Shown: positions 46,898 through 56,415 of the stretch, piece by piece
Numbering within the stretch: the first letter of the stretch is position 1
Layout of the letters: every line of letters begins with the position of its first letter
NCBI RefSeq assembly: GCF_014654785.1
Contig: NZ_BNBD01000001.1
Location: 310,001-374,000 of the forward strand
Source: Streptomyces mashuensis
GTDB lineage: Bacteria > Actinomycetota > Actinomycetes > Streptomycetales > Streptomycetaceae
Direction of reading: 5' to 3'
DNA: 64,000 nt
Made by a program: the position numbers and the translations under genes
Notes under the pieces: model-generated
Seen by the model: the letters and a program-made list of their open reading frames with translations, nothing else
The model's database searches: none
What the model was told of the DNA's origin: nothing

Positions 46898-47626
46898 ATG
46901 GCTTGGCACGAGGAGCCGCTCATCGGCTTCGACCTGGAGACGACGGGTACCGACCCGGCGACCGCGCGCATCGTCACGGCGGCGGTGCTGGAGACGAAGG
47001 ACGGCGAGACCGTCCGCGGCCGCCACTGGCTGGCCGACCCGGGGGTGCCCATCCCGGGCGAGGCCGCGGCCATCCACGGCATCACCAGCGAGCGCGCGGC
47101 GGCCGCCGGCCGCCCCGCCGCCGAGGTGGCCGAGGAGATAGCCGACGCCCTCACCGGCCACTGGGCCCTGGGCCTGCCCGTCGTCGCCTACAACGCCTCG
47201 TTCGACCTCAGCCTGCTCGCCGCCGAACTCCACCGGCACGGCCTGCGCCCGCTCCGCGACCGCCTCCTGGACGCGGGCGGCACGGGCGGCGTGGACGGCA
47301 CGGGCGTCGGCCCGGTCGTCGACCCGTACACCATCGACCGGGCCGTCGACCGCTACCGCAAGGGCCGCCGCACCCTGGAGGCGGTGTGCCGCGAGTACGG
47401 CGTCGTCCTGGACGAGGCCCACGAGGCGGGCGCCGACGCACTGGCCGCGGTACGGGTCGCCCGCGCGATAGCCGGACGGTACCCGCGCGTGGCCGGCGCG
47501 GACCTGGCCGGCCTCCACCGCGACCAGATCCGCTGGTACGCGGAATGGGCGGCGGGCTACCAGGCGTGGCTGCGCCGGCAGGGGGACGCGGGGGCGGTGG
47601 TGGAGCGGGGGTGGCCGTTGCGGTAG
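46898..47626 (+). CDS. DnaQ-like DEDDh 3'-5' exonuclease
   Basis: The protein has 242 residues from ATG 46898, with GAAGGGGGAAA upstream. Exo I is FDLETTGTD (Asp, Glu), Exo II is VVAYNASFDLSLL, and Exo III is HEAGADALAAVRVA, with the His-x4-Asp of the DEDDh class. This is the epsilon-subunit/RNase T-like fold. A stand-alone exonuclease of this size may proofread, trim RNA or act in repair. It is 115 bp downstream of the HEPN gene, perhaps in a common unit. Confidence 0.88.
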   Translation: MAWHEEPLIGFDLETTGTDPATARIVTAAVLETKDGETVRGRHWLADPGVPIPGEAAAIHGITSERAAAAGRPAAEVAEEIADALTGHWALGLPVVAYNASFDLSLLAAELHRHGLRPLRDRLLDAGGTGGVDGTGVGPVVDPYTIDRAVDRYRKGRRTLEAVCREYGVVLDEAHEAGADALAAVRVARAIAGRYPRVAGADLAGLHRDQIRWYAEWAAGYQAWLRRQGDAGAVVERGWPLR

Positions 47627-47637
47627 GGGGGCCACCG

Positions 47638-48507
47638 TCAGAACGGGTACCAGCGCACCGTCGTGTCACCGTCCCGCAGGGACGCCACCCGGCGCGCGAA
47701 CTCCGCACGCGCGGCAGGGTTGCCCGGCGCGTGCTGTGCCACCCACGCGCAGCTCGCCGTCTCCCGCGCCCCGCGCAGCACCGCGCAGCCGTCCCACTCG
47801 CGGACGTCCCAGCCGTAGGCGTGGACGAAGGCGTGGTACTCGTCGGGGTCCAGCCCGTAGCGGTCGAGGCTGAGGGCCGTCACCACCAGATCGTGCTCGC
47901 GCAGGTCCGAGGAGAACGTCTCCAGGTCCACCAGGACGGGCCCGTCCGGCCCGACGTGCACATTGCGCGGCAGCGCGTCGCCGTGCACGGGGCCCGGCGC
48001 CAGGCGCGGCACGAGCGCGGCCGCCGCACCGGCGAACGCGTCGCGGCGCTCCCGCAGGTACGCCGCGTCGGCCGGGTCGATCGCGTCGCCGGCCAGCCGC
48101 AGCCAGCGCTCCACGCCGCCGAGCAGGTCCCGGCGGGGGAGCGCGAACGCCGGGGCGGGCAGCGCGTGGACCTCGCGGAGCAGGACCGCCAGGTCGGCGG
48201 GGCGGGCCGGGCGCACGGCCCCGGGCAGCGGGCGCCACAGCGTCACCGGGTGCCCCTCGGCCACCCGCGCCTCGGGCTCCGCGGCCCGTACGGCGGGCAC
48301 GTCGCTGCCGGCGAGCCACGCGGCCACGCGCAGCTCCCGGCGCGCCCGCTCCAGCAGGGAGGGCTCGCGGCCGACCTTGGCGACGAGCCCGCCGGTGGCG
48401 AACACCGCGTTCTCGCCGAAGGAGAGCAGCCGCGCCTCGTCACCGGGCAGCCCCGCCGCCGTCAGCAGGGCCCGCGCCCGTGCCTCGGTGAACACCATGT
48501 CCGTCAC
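47638..48507 (-). CDS. APH-family phosphotransferase-like protein
   Basis: The protein has 289 residues. LVAKVGR carries the ATP-binding Lys, [12 protein letters not shown] is the catalytic loop (HGDALPRN) and LVDLETFS supplies the metal-binding Asp. It belongs to the aminoglycoside-phosphotransferase-like superfamily common in Streptomyces genomes; the substrate is unknown. It sits next to a macrolide glycosyltransferase on the other strand with about 130 bp between starts, so a joint role in drug tolerance is possible but speculative. In-frame ATG 48498 is an alternative start. Confidence 0.8.
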   Translation of the reverse strand: MTDMVFTEARARALLTAAGLPGDEARLLSFGENAVFATGGLVAKVGREPSLLERARRELRVAAWLAGSDVPAVRAAEPEARVAEGHPVTLWRPLPGAVRPARPADLAVLLREVHALPAPAFALPRRDLLGGVERWLRLAGDAIDPADAAYLRERRDAFAGAAAALVPRLAPGPVHGDALPRNVHVGPDGPVLVDLETFSSDLREHDLVVTALSLDRYGLDPDEYHAFVHAYGWDVREWDGCAVLRGARETASCAWVAQHAPGNPAARAEFARRVASLRDGDTTVRWYPF

Positions 48508-48598
48508 ACCCGTGCCTTCTCTTCCGGTCTCGTGGCCAGTCTCCCTGGTGGCCGGGGACGGTCCCGCACCGGGGCCGCGCGTGGCCGGAAAAAATCCG

Positions 48599-48628
48599 TG
48601 GAGCGAGACGCAGCGTCTCGTTTAGCGT
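48599..48628 (+). promoter_or_regulatory. Leaderless-type promoter with palindromic operator
   Basis: TAGCGT (48623-48628) matches the TAGNNT -10 consensus and ends seven bases before ATG 48636, implying a leaderless mRNA. TGGAGC (48599-48604) is a weak -35 at 18-bp spacing. A perfect palindrome, CGAGACGC-A-GCGTCTCG (48604-48620), fills the spacer, as expected for a repressor operator of TetR or similar type. Confidence 0.5.
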
Positions 48629-48635
48629 GGCGTCC

Positions 48636-49847
48636 ATGACCGCCACGCGCACCGAACGCCCTGCCCACATCGCCATGTTCAACATCGCGGCCGCCGGCCA
48701 CGTCCACCCCGGCCTGGAGGTGATCCGCGAACTGGTCCGCCGCGGCCACCGGGTGACCTACGCGGTCCCCCAGGAGTTCGCCGAGGTCGTCGCCGGCACC
48801 GGCGCCGAGGTGAAGGTGTACGAGTCGACGCTGCCCATCGCGGACGACCCCGACTCCTGGGGCCAGGACCTCATCGACCACCTGGACATGTTCCTCGACA
48901 ACGCCGTCCACTCCCTCCCGCAGCTCGCCGCCGCGTACGAGGACGACGTACCCGACCTGGTCCTCTACGACAGCACCGCCTACCCGGCCCGGGTCCTCGC
49001 CCACCGCTGGGGCGTACCCGCGGTACTGCTCTCCCCCCACATGGTGGCCTGGGACACGTGGGAGCAGGACATCGCGGACGAGATCTTCGGCCCCCTGATG
49101 ACGACCGAACGCGGCAAGGCGTACGAAAAGCGGTTCGCGGGCTGGCTCGCGGACAACGGCCTCCCCATGGACCCCAACGAGTTCAGCCGCCGGCCCGACC
49201 GCTGCCTCGCCCTCATCTCCCGCGTCATGCAGCCGCACGCCGACGGCGTGGACGAGACGGTCAACACCTTCACCGGCCCGTGCCACGGCGACCGCGGCCA
49301 CCAGGGCACGTGGGAGCGGCCCGCGGACGCGGAAAAGGTCCTGCTGATCTCCCTCGGCTCGGCCTTCACGAAGCAGCCCGCGTTCTACCGCGCGTGCGTC
49401 GCCGCCTTCGGCAATCTGCCGGGCTGGCACGTGGTGCTCCAGATAGGCAAGCACGTCGACGTCGCCGAGCTGGGCGAGGTGCCGCCGAACATCGAGGTGA
49501 GCTCGTGGGTGCCGCAGCTGGCCATCCTGCGGCAGGCCGACGCGTTCATCACCCATGCGGGCATGGGCGGCTCCCAGGAGGGCCTGGCCAACGGCGTGCC
49601 GATGGTGGCGGTGCCGCAGGCGGCGGACCAGTTCGCGAATACGGAGCTGCTGGTGAACCTGGGGGTGGCCCGGCACGTCCCGACGGAGGAGGCCACGCCG
49701 GAACTGCTGCGGGAGGCGGTGCTGTCGTTGGTGGCCGATCAGGAGGTGGCCGAGCGCCTCGACCGGATTCGCGCCACGATGGCGGGCGAGGGCGGCACCC
49801 CGTACGCGGCGGACCTGGTGGAGGCGGAGCTGGAACGGGTGCGCTGA
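48636..49847 (+). CDS. Macrolide-inactivating glycosyltransferase (MGT/OleD type)
   Basis: This 403-residue GT1 enzyme begins [25 protein letters not shown], with His in the AAAGHVHP segment as probable catalytic base. It ends with [27 protein letters not shown], the donor-binding signature. [19 protein letters not shown] blocks are closely similar to OleD/MgtA. Such enzymes glucosylate macrolides at the desosamine 2'-hydroxyl using UDP-glucose, conferring tolerance in cytosol. No macrolide cluster is in the window, so it is a resident resistance or detoxification gene. GTG 48627 is an alternative start. A leaderless promoter with an operator-like palindrome suggests induction. Confidence 0.9.
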   Translation: MTATRTERPAHIAMFNIAAAGHVHPGLEVIRELVRRGHRVTYAVPQEFAEVVAGTGAEVKVYESTLPIADDPDSWGQDLIDHLDMFLDNAVHSLPQLAAAYEDDVPDLVLYDSTAYPARVLAHRWGVPAVLLSPHMVAWDTWEQDIADEIFGPLMTTERGKAYEKRFAGWLADNGLPMDPNEFSRRPDRCLALISRVMQPHADGVDETVNTFTGPCHGDRGHQGTWERPADAEKVLLISLGSAFTKQPAFYRACVAAFGNLPGWHVVLQIGKHVDVAELGEVPPNIEVSSWVPQLAILRQADAFITHAGMGGSQEGLANGVPMVAVPQAADQFANTELLVNLGVARHVPTEEATPELLREAVLSLVADQEVAERLDRIRATMAGEGGTPYAADLVEAELERVR

Positions 49848-49905
49848 CGCTGGGCCTTTCCCCACCCCGCCCCTTCCCGAACCGGGGCTCCGCTCCGGAC
49901 CCCGC

Positions 49906-49934
49906 GCCTCAAACGCCGGCGAGGCTTGGTTTTT
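49906..49934 (+). terminator. Rho-independent terminator after the macrolide glycosyltransferase
   Basis: GCCTC-(10)-GAGGC is followed by TTGGTTTTT, giving an intrinsic terminator on the plus strand. It overlaps the end of the convergent chelatase gene. The surrounding block (about 49860-49930) resembles a dispersed intergenic sequence I recall from many Streptomyces genomes. Confidence 0.65.
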
Positions 49935-50682
49935 GGCGCGCCTGCCCTTTTAGGCGGCGCCCCGCCACCACCGCCTCGTCGTACCGTCGCAGCACCAGCT
50001 CCGCCAGTTCCGGGGCCGCCCCCAGTACGTCCGCCACCGTGTCCGCCTCCGCCGAACCCGCCGCGATGCGGGCCGGCAGGCGGCCGGGGGCCAGGGCGAA
50101 CGGGGCCACCGCGACCCGTGGTGCGCCTGCCGTACGCAGGGCGGTCACGGCCTCCGCCGGGCGGGGGCCGCGGGCCGACGCGTACGCCGGGCGTACCGCC
50201 CACCAGCCGCCCGCGCGCTGCCACTCGCGGGCCAGGCGTTCCACCTCCGCCGTCGCCTCCGGGTCCGAGGAGCCCGCTGCCGCCAGGACGACCGCCGTCG
50301 ACGCGCGGTCGTGCACGCCCGCCTCCGTCAGCCGGCGTTCCAGCGCCGCCCGCAGCAGCGGCGACGGGCCCAGTACCCCGGCCGTACGGATCGTGAGGCG
50401 CGGCAGCCGGGCCGCCGCGGCCCTCAATGCGGCCGGGACGTCCGTCTTCGCGTGGAACGCCCGGGTCAGCAGCAGGGGGAGCACCACCGCCTCCCGCTCG
50501 CCGGACGCCGCCAGAGCGCCCAGCGCCGCCGATACGCGCGGGGCGTTGAAGTCCAGGAATGCCACTTCCGCCCGCAGGCCCGGCCGCCGCCCCGCCACCC
50601 CCGCCCGTAGCGCCTGCACCGTCGCCGCGTGGCGCGGGTCGCGGCTGCCGTGGGCGAGGAGGACCAGGGGCGGCGGCGTCAC
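49909..50682 (-). CDS. CbiX/SirB-type sirohydrochlorin chelatase
   Basis: This 257-residue protein starts LVLLAHGSRDPRHAA, with the metal-binding His of the chelatase family. LPLLLTRAFHAKTDVP supplies the second His, and a degenerate repeat VVLAAAGSSDP is the second half, where the AHGS motif has become AAGS. It probably inserts Fe2+ into sirohydrochlorin, making the siroheme used by the sulfite reductase upstream in this locus. Its GTG overlaps the permease stop, so it is the last gene of the sulfur operon. Confidence 0.87.
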   Translation of the reverse strand: MTPPPLVLLAHGSRDPRHAATVQALRAGVAGRRPGLRAEVAFLDFNAPRVSAALGALAASGEREAVVLPLLLTRAFHAKTDVPAALRAAAARLPRLTIRTAGVLGPSPLLRAALERRLTEAGVHDRASTAVVLAAAGSSDPEATAEVERLAREWQRAGGWWAVRPAYASARGPRPAEAVTALRTAGAPRVAVAPFALAPGRLPARIAAGSAEADTVADVLGAAPELAELVLRRYDEAVVAGRRLKGQARQKPSLAGV

Positions 50683-51584
50683 CGGGCCGCCGCCAGGCCG
50701 CGCGTGCGGAGCACGCGGCGTTCGAGGGGGCTGAAGACCGCCAGGTCGACCGCGATGCCCACGAACAGGATGAGGAGGATGCCGAGCAGTACCCCCGGCA
50801 TGTCCGAGTCCGTGCGGGCGTTCTCCAGGAACTGGCCGAGTCCCAGGCCCAGGTCGGGGGAGGAGGCGATCAGTTCGGCGGCCATCAGCGACCGCCAGGA
50901 GAACGCCCAGCCCTGCTTGAGCCCCGCCACGTAGCCGGGCAGGGCCGCGGGCAGCAGGACGAACCGGGCGCCCCGCACCCCCGTGGCGCCCATCGTGCGG
51001 CCCGCCCGCAGGTACAGCGGCGGCACCTGGTCGATGCCCGCCACCAGCCCGTTGGCGATCGACGGCACCGCGCCCAGCAGGATCACCGCGTACATCGCCG
51101 CGTCCGTGATGCCCAGCCAGATCACCGCGGCCGGCACCCACGCCACCGACGGCAGCGACTGCAGCCCCGACAGCACCGGCCCGATCGCCGCCCGCACCAG
51201 CGGCACCCGGGCCACCAGCAGGCCCAGTGGCGTGCCGATGGCCAGGGCCGCGAAGAAGCCGAGCAGGCCGCGCGAGACGCTGGTCCAGACGATGCCGAGG
51301 AGGGTGCCCTCCAGCCACAGCCGGCGCAGGCTCGCCCAGACCGCCGACGGGTCGGGCAGCTTGTAGGTGTCGGTCACCCCGGCCAGCACCAGCAGCTTCC
51401 ACACCGCCAGCACCAGTGCCGCCGCCACCAGCGGCGGCAGCGTCTTGCGCAGCAGCGTCTCCCGCCAGGGGGAGCGTGCCCGGGGCGCGGCGGTCTCCAG
51501 GGCGTCGAGCCCGGCCTCCAGTCCTGCGAGGTCCGAGCGGGTCTCCGGGCGGGTCTTCCCGCTCACCGTGTCAGTTCCGGCCAT
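50679..51584 (-). CDS. ssuC: Aliphatic sulfonate/sulfate ABC permease
   Basis: This 301-residue protein has six to seven helices and the BPD-transporter EAA loop (RAGRTMGATGVRGARFVLLP region). It matches the SsuC/TauC group: GLQSLPSVAWVPAAVIWLG and FSWRSLMAAELIASSPDLG. It transports organosulfur compounds together with the adjacent ATPase and binding protein. The start overlaps the ATPase stop by 14 bp, indicating translational coupling. Confidence 0.9.
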   Translation of the reverse strand: MAGTDTVSGKTRPETRSDLAGLEAGLDALETAAPRARSPWRETLLRKTLPPLVAAALVLAVWKLLVLAGVTDTYKLPDPSAVWASLRRLWLEGTLLGIVWTSVSRGLLGFFAALAIGTPLGLLVARVPLVRAAIGPVLSGLQSLPSVAWVPAAVIWLGITDAAMYAVILLGAVPSIANGLVAGIDQVPPLYLRAGRTMGATGVRGARFVLLPAALPGYVAGLKQGWAFSWRSLMAAELIASSPDLGLGLGQFLENARTDSDMPGVLLGILLILFVGIAVDLAVFSPLERRVLRTRGLAAAR

Positions 51585-52326
51585 GGCGGCGGATCTCCTC
51601 CCGCAGCTCCGTGGTGATCTCCACCGACAGGTCGGCCACCGCCGCGTCCTCGATCCGGCGCGGCTGCGGCAGGTCCACCACCCACTCGCGCACCACCCGC
51701 CCCGGGCGGGAGGACAGCAGCACCACGCGCTGCCCCAGCCGCACCGCCTCGCGGACGTTGTGGGTGACGAACAGCACCGACAGCGAGGTCTCCGCCCAGA
51801 TGCGGGTGAGCTCCTCGTGCAGCACGTCCCGGGTGATGGCGTCCAGCGCCGCGAACGGCTCGTCCATCAGCAGCACCCGGCTGTCCTGGGCCAGCGCGCG
51901 GGCCAGCGCCACCCGCTGCCGCATGCCGCCCGACAGTTCGTGCACCCGCTTGCGGTACGCGCCGCCGAGCCGGACCAGCTCCAGCAGCCGCTCGGCCTCC
52001 GCCCGCCGTTCGGCGCGCGGCACCCCGCGCAGCCGCAGCGCCAGCTCGATGTTGCGGCCCGCCGTCAGCCACGGGAACAGCGCGTGCTCCTGGAACATCA
52101 GCGCGGGCCGCCCGCCCGGCACCTCGATCGTGCCGGAGCCCGGCCGGTCCAGCCCGGCCACCAGCCCCAGCAGCGTCGACTTGCCGCACCCGGACGCCCC
52201 CAGCAGGCACACGAACTCGCCGGGGCGCACCTCCAGGTCGATGTCCTCCAGCACCGGCCGGCCGTCGCCGGCGCGGCCGTAGCTCTTGTGCACGTGGTCG
52301 ATCCGTACAGCTGCCGCGGACGCCAT
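51571..52326 (-). CDS. ssuB: Aliphatic sulfonate/sulfate ABC ATPase
   Basis: This 251-residue ATPase has Walker A GASGCGKST, Q-loop MFQEHALFPWL, signature LSGGMRQR, Walker B VLLMDEPFAALD and H-loop VTHNV. The MFQEHALFPW segment is typical of SsuB/TauB importers. GGAGGTGAACGG precedes ATG 52326. It is third in the ssuA-ssuB-ssuC order within the leftward sulfur operon. Confidence 0.92.
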   Translation of the reverse strand: MASAAAVRIDHVHKSYGRAGDGRPVLEDIDLEVRPGEFVCLLGASGCGKSTLLGLVAGLDRPGSGTIEVPGGRPALMFQEHALFPWLTAGRNIELALRLRGVPRAERRAEAERLLELVRLGGAYRKRVHELSGGMRQRVALARALAQDSRVLLMDEPFAALDAITRDVLHEELTRIWAETSLSVLFVTHNVREAVRLGQRVVLLSSRPGRVVREWVVDLPQPRRIEDAAVADLSVEITTELREEIRRHGRN

Positions 52327-52397
52327 CCGTTCACCTCCGGACGCAGGAACTGCTGGGACACGGACGGGCCTGCGTGCTCCCACTGCCGCGTACACGG

Positions 52398-53519
52398 TCA
52401 CCGCCTCCCCAGGCCGGCGTCGGACACGGCCGGCCGGCCCTCGGCGCGCAGCACCTTGTTCAGCGGCGCCAGGTCGTAGATGCCGGTCAGGTCCGGCTTC
52501 TCCAGCAGGCCCGCCGCCACCGCGTGGTCGGCCTGGGCCCGCAGCGTCGCGGCCAGCGGGTCGTCGGTGGTGCGCAGCGACGCCCAGGCCGGGTCGAGGA
52601 CCTCCGCCGGCAGGTCCTTGCCGGTGAGCTTCTTCAGCGCGGCGTTCGCGGCGGCCTTCGCCCGGTCGGGGTTGGCCGCGATCCACGCGTTGGTGCGCAC
52701 CGAGCCGCGCAGCACGGCCTCGACCACGTCGGGGTGCGCGGCGAGGAACTTCTGCGACACCACCACATTCGTGATGACGAACTTGCCGTCCGGCCACAGC
52801 GAGCTCTCGTCCAGCAGCACCTTGCCGCCCTGGGACACCAGCTTGGAGGCCGTCGGCTCGGGCACCCACGCCCCGTCGACCGAGCCGGACGCGAAGGCGT
52901 CGGGGGTCACCTTGTTGTCGGTGCGGACGACGGACACGTCGCCCTTGCCGCTCTGCGGGTCGGTGTGCCAGCCCTGCGCGGCGATCCAGTCGAGCAGGGC
53001 CACGTCCTGGGTGTTGCCCTTCTGCGGGGTGGCGATCCGCTTGCCCTTCACGTCGGCGACCGAGGAGATCTTCTCGGGGTCGACGACGAGCTTCACGCCG
53101 CCGGACGCGGACCCGGAGACGATGCGCAGGCTCTTGCCGCCCGACTTGACGTAGCCGTTGATCGCGGGCGACGGCCCGATCCAGCCGATGTCGACCGAAC
53201 CGGCGTTCAGTGCCTCGATCTCCGACGGGCCGGCGTTGAAGGTCGTCGTGCGCAGCTTCGTGCCGCCCAGCTCCTTCTGGAGCAGCCCCTCCTGCACGCC
53301 GACCAGGGCGGTGGCGTGGGTGAGGTTGGGGAAGTAGCCGATGCGGACGGTGTCCGCGGACAGCGCGGACTTTCCGGCGCCGTGCGCCGTGTCCGCTGCG
53401 GCGCCGGCCACGGCCTCCTTCTGCGACCCGTAGCCGCAGCCCGCGAGCGCGGCGGTCAGCACACAGGCGGCGGCCCCGGCCAGGACGGCACGGCGGGCGG
53501 TGCGGGCGGCGGCAGGCAT
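52398..53519 (-). CDS. ssuA: Sulfonate/sulfur-compound-binding lipoprotein
   Basis: This 373-residue lipoprotein has a twin-Arg-containing signal peptide and lipobox LAGC (Cys28). It has a NMT1/SsuA-type binding fold with VRIGYFPNLTHATAL, GPSEIEALNAGSVDIGWIGPSPA and SVDGAWVPEPTASKL. It captures aliphatic sulfonates or related organosulfur ligands outside the membrane for the SsuBC importer. It is about 100 bp downstream of cysN, and a separate promoter is possible. Confidence 0.9.
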   Translation of the reverse strand: MPAAARTARRAVLAGAAACVLTAALAGCGYGSQKEAVAGAAADTAHGAGKSALSADTVRIGYFPNLTHATALVGVQEGLLQKELGGTKLRTTTFNAGPSEIEALNAGSVDIGWIGPSPAINGYVKSGGKSLRIVSGSASGGVKLVVDPEKISSVADVKGKRIATPQKGNTQDVALLDWIAAQGWHTDPQSGKGDVSVVRTDNKVTPDAFASGSVDGAWVPEPTASKLVSQGGKVLLDESSLWPDGKFVITNVVVSQKFLAAHPDVVEAVLRGSVRTNAWIAANPDRAKAAANAALKKLTGKDLPAEVLDPAWASLRTTDDPLAATLRAQADHAVAAGLLEKPDLTGIYDLAPLNKVLRAEGRPAVSDAGLGRR

Positions 53520-53618
53520 GGCGGTTCCTCTCGGCGGGCCGGGCGTACGCCGAAGGCACGTCCGGCGGTCCGGCGGTCAAGGGGGGGCGGGGTGCTGGGG
53601 AGGCTGGAGCGGGGTGGG

Positions 53619-54923
53619 TCACTGGGGCCGGGCGGCGGCGGTGAAGGCGCCGCCCGCCATGCCCGCCGTCAGCGTCGTCCCGTCGTCCGGGTCGACGATC
53701 AGGAACGAACCGGTGCGCCGTGAGGCGGCGTACGGGTCGAGGGCGAGCGGTTCGGCGGTGCGCAGCAGCACCTGCCCGATGTCGTTCGCCCGCAGGCCGT
53801 CGGGGGCGGGGTGTCGGCCGAGGCCGTCGAGGTCGAGCCGGGAGACGACGTCCTTGACGACGGCCTTGACCGTGCGGGTGGTGTGCTTGACCAGGACCCG
53901 GTCGCCGGTGCGCAGCGGCCGGTCGGCCAGGTGGCAGACGGTCGCGTCGACGTCTCTGGTCACGGCGGGGGCCGCGGCCGTGGGGGCGAGGAGGTCGCCG
54001 CGGGAGACGTCGAGGTCGTCGGTGAGGCGCAGCGTCACCGACTGCGGTGCCCAGGCCACGTCGACGGCGTGGCCGAGGGCGTCGATGCCGGCGATGGTGG
54101 TGCTGCGGCCCGACGGCAGGACGGTCACCTCCTGGCCGGTGCGCAGCACGCCGGCCGCGATCTGCCCGGCGTAGCCGCGGTAGTCGGGGTGGGCGGCGGT
54201 GCGCGGCCGGATCACGTACTGGACGGGGAAGCGGGCCGGCTCGGTGGCCGGGTCGGCCACCACCGGCACGGTCTCCAGGTGTTCGAGCACGGTGGGGCCG
54301 CCGTACCAGTCCATGCGGGACGAGGGCGTCACGACGTTGTCGCCGGCGAGCGCGGACACCGGGATCGCGGTCACGTCGGGCACGCCCAGGGACGCCGCGT
54401 ACGCCGCGAACTCCTCCGCCACGGGCGCGAACGCGGATTCGGCGTAGCCGGCCAGGTCCATCTTGTTGACGGCCAGCACGACGTGCGGGACGCGCAGGAG
54501 GGCGGCGACGGCCGCGTGCCGCCGGGTCTGCTCGACGACGCCCTTGCGGACGTCGACGAGGACGACGGCCAGTTCGGCGGTGGAGGCGCCGGTGACCATG
54601 TTGCGGGTGTACTGGACGTGCCCGGGGGTGTCGGCGAGCACGAAGCGGCGGCGGGCGGTGGCGAAGTAGCGGTACGCCACGTCGATGGTGATGCCCTGCT
54701 CGCGTTCGGCGCGCAGCCCGTCGGTGAGCAGCGCCAGGTCGACCTCGCCGTGGCCGCGGTCGCGGGAGGCGTCCGCCACGGCCCGCAGCTGGTCGGCGAG
54801 GACGGACCGGGAGTCGTGCAGCAGCCGGCCGACGAGGGTGGACTTGCCGTCGTCCACGGAGCCGGCGGTGGCGAACCGCAGCAGGGACGTGGCGGTGGTG
54901 GTGCCGGTGACGGTGGTGCTCAT
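53619..54923 (-). CDS. cysN: Sulfate adenylyltransferase, GTPase subunit
   Basis: This 434-residue EF-Tu-like GTPase has G1 GSVDDGKSTLVGRLL, switch I near EREQGITIDVAYR, G3 DTPGHVQ and G4 NKMDLA, then two beta-barrel domains. With CysD it forms ATP sulfurylase: GTP hydrolysis drives adenosine phosphosulfate formation. The APS kinase here is a separate gene rather than a CysNC fusion. It begins two bases after the cysD stop. Confidence 0.95.
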   Translation of the reverse strand: MSTTVTGTTTATSLLRFATAGSVDDGKSTLVGRLLHDSRSVLADQLRAVADASRDRGHGEVDLALLTDGLRAEREQGITIDVAYRYFATARRRFVLADTPGHVQYTRNMVTGASTAELAVVLVDVRKGVVEQTRRHAAVAALLRVPHVVLAVNKMDLAGYAESAFAPVAEEFAAYAASLGVPDVTAIPVSALAGDNVVTPSSRMDWYGGPTVLEHLETVPVVADPATEPARFPVQYVIRPRTAAHPDYRGYAGQIAAGVLRTGQEVTVLPSGRSTTIAGIDALGHAVDVAWAPQSVTLRLTDDLDVSRGDLLAPTAAAPAVTRDVDATVCHLADRPLRTGDRVLVKHTTRTVKAVVKDVVSRLDLDGLGRHPAPDGLRANDIGQVLLRTAEPLALDPYAASRRTGSFLIVDPDDGTTLTAGMAGGAFTAAARPQ

Positions 54924-54925
54924 GG

Positions 54926-55861
54926 CTAGAAGTACCCCTCGCGCTTGCGGTCCTCCATGGCGGCCTCCGAGAGCCGGTCGTCGGCCCGGGTGGCGCCGCG
55001 TTCGGTGAGGTCGGAGGCGGCGATCTCGGCGACGACGGCCTCGGCCGTCGTGGCCCCCGAGTCGACGGCGCCGGTGCAGGACATGTCCCCCACCGTGCGG
55101 TAGCGCACGAGCCGTCTCTCCACCGGCTCGCCGTCCCGGGGGCCGCCCCACGCGCCGGGCGCGAGCCACATGCCGTCGCGGCGGAAGACGGCGCGCTCGT
55201 GCGCGTAGTAGAGCGACGGAAGCTCGATCTTCTCGCGGGCTATGTACTGCCACACGTCCAGCTCGGTGAAGTTCGACAGCGGGAAGACCCGGACGTGCTC
55301 GCCGGGGGCGTGCCGGCCGTTGTAGAGCTGCCACAGCTCCGGGCGCTGCCGGCGCGGGTCCCAGCCGCCGAACTCGTCGCGCAGGCTGAACACCCGTTCC
55401 TTGGCGCGGGCCTTCTCCTCGTCGCGCCGCCCGCCGCCGAACACCGCGTCGAAGCGGTGCCGCTCGACGGCGTCCAGCAGCGGCACCGTCTGGAGCGGGT
55501 TGCGGGTGCCGTCGGGCCGCTCGCGCAGCCGGCCCGCGTCGATGAACTCCTGCACGGAGGCCACGTGCAGGCGCAGGCCGTGCGTGGCCGCCACCCGGTC
55601 GCGGTACTCCAGCACCTCGGGGAAGTTGTGCCCGGTGTCGACGTGCAGCAGCGGGAACGGCACGGGCGCCGGCGCGAACGCCTTGAGCGCCAGGTGCAGC
55701 ATGACCACCGAGTCCTTGCCGCCGGAGAACAGCAGCACCGGCCGCTCGAACTCGCCGGCCACCTCCCGCATGATGTGCACCGCCTCGGACTCCAGGGCGT
55801 CCAGGTGCGTCAGGGCGTACGGGCTGTCGCCCGGCCCCGGGTGCGCCGGTGCGGCGTTCAT
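54926..55861 (-). CDS. cysD: Sulfate adenylyltransferase, catalytic subunit
   Basis: This 311-residue PP-loop protein has LLFSGGKDSVVMLHLALKAF as the PP-motif. Other CysD motifs are HVDTGHNFPEVLEYRD, GGGRRDEEKARAKERVFSLRDEFGGWDP and PLSNFTELDVWQYI. It adenylates sulfate with CysN. The ATG overlaps the cysC stop by four bases. Confidence 0.96.
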   Translation of the reverse strand: MNAAPAHPGPGDSPYALTHLDALESEAVHIMREVAGEFERPVLLFSGGKDSVVMLHLALKAFAPAPVPFPLLHVDTGHNFPEVLEYRDRVAATHGLRLHVASVQEFIDAGRLRERPDGTRNPLQTVPLLDAVERHRFDAVFGGGRRDEEKARAKERVFSLRDEFGGWDPRRQRPELWQLYNGRHAPGEHVRVFPLSNFTELDVWQYIAREKIELPSLYYAHERAVFRRDGMWLAPGAWGGPRDGEPVERRLVRYRTVGDMSCTGAVDSGATTAEAVVAEIAASDLTERGATRADDRLSEAAMEDRKREGYF

Positions 55862-56415
55862 GCGAGCCCCCTCTCCGTCAGCAGGGCGTGCACGGCGGCC
55901 GCGGACTCCTCGGCGGGCGCACCGTGCGCCTCCAGCCGCAGGTCGGGCGCCTGCGGTTCCTCGTACGGGTCGTCGACGCCGGTCAGCCCGGTGAGGTCGC
56001 CCGCCGCCTGCCGGGCGTACAGGCCCTTCACGTCGCGGGCCGAGCAGACGGAGAGGGGCGTGGCCACGTGCACCTCCAGGTAGGCGGTGCCCTCCGCCTG
56101 GTGGTGGGCGCGGACGGCCTCGCGGGACGTCTCGTACGGCGCGATCACGGGCACGAGGGCCTTCACGCCGTGCGAGGCCAGCAGCTCCGCGACGAAGCCG
56201 ACGCGGCGTACGTGCGTGTCGCGGTCGGCCCGGGAGAACCCCAGGTCGGCGGAGAGGAAGGTGCGCAGCTCGTCGCCGTCCAGCACCTCCACGGCGTGGC
56301 CCTCCCAGCGCAGGCGGCGGGCCAGCGCCCGGGCGATCGTCGTCTTCCCGGCACTGGGCAGGCCGGTGAGCCACACGGTGGCTCCTGTCATCGGCTTCTC
56401 CTGGTCGTCCGTCAT
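55858..56415 (-). CDS. cysC: Adenylylsulfate (APS) kinase
   Basis: This 185-residue kinase has P-loop WLTGLPSAGKTT, VLDGDELR, DLGFSRADRDTH, and the FI-VATPL-VC-RD-KGLY substrate region. It phosphorylates APS to PAPS. Because the reductase in this operon is of the APS type, PAPS may serve mainly as sulfuryl donor rather than in reduction. ATG 56415 overlaps the cysH stop; ATG 56391 is an alternative. Confidence 0.94.
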   Translation of the reverse strand: MTDDQEKPMTGATVWLTGLPSAGKTTIARALARRLRWEGHAVEVLDGDELRTFLSADLGFSRADRDTHVRRVGFVAELLASHGVKALVPVIAPYETSREAVRAHHQAEGTAYLEVHVATPLSVCSARDVKGLYARQAAGDLTGLTGVDDPYEEPQAPDLRLEAHGAPAEESAAAVHALLTERGLA

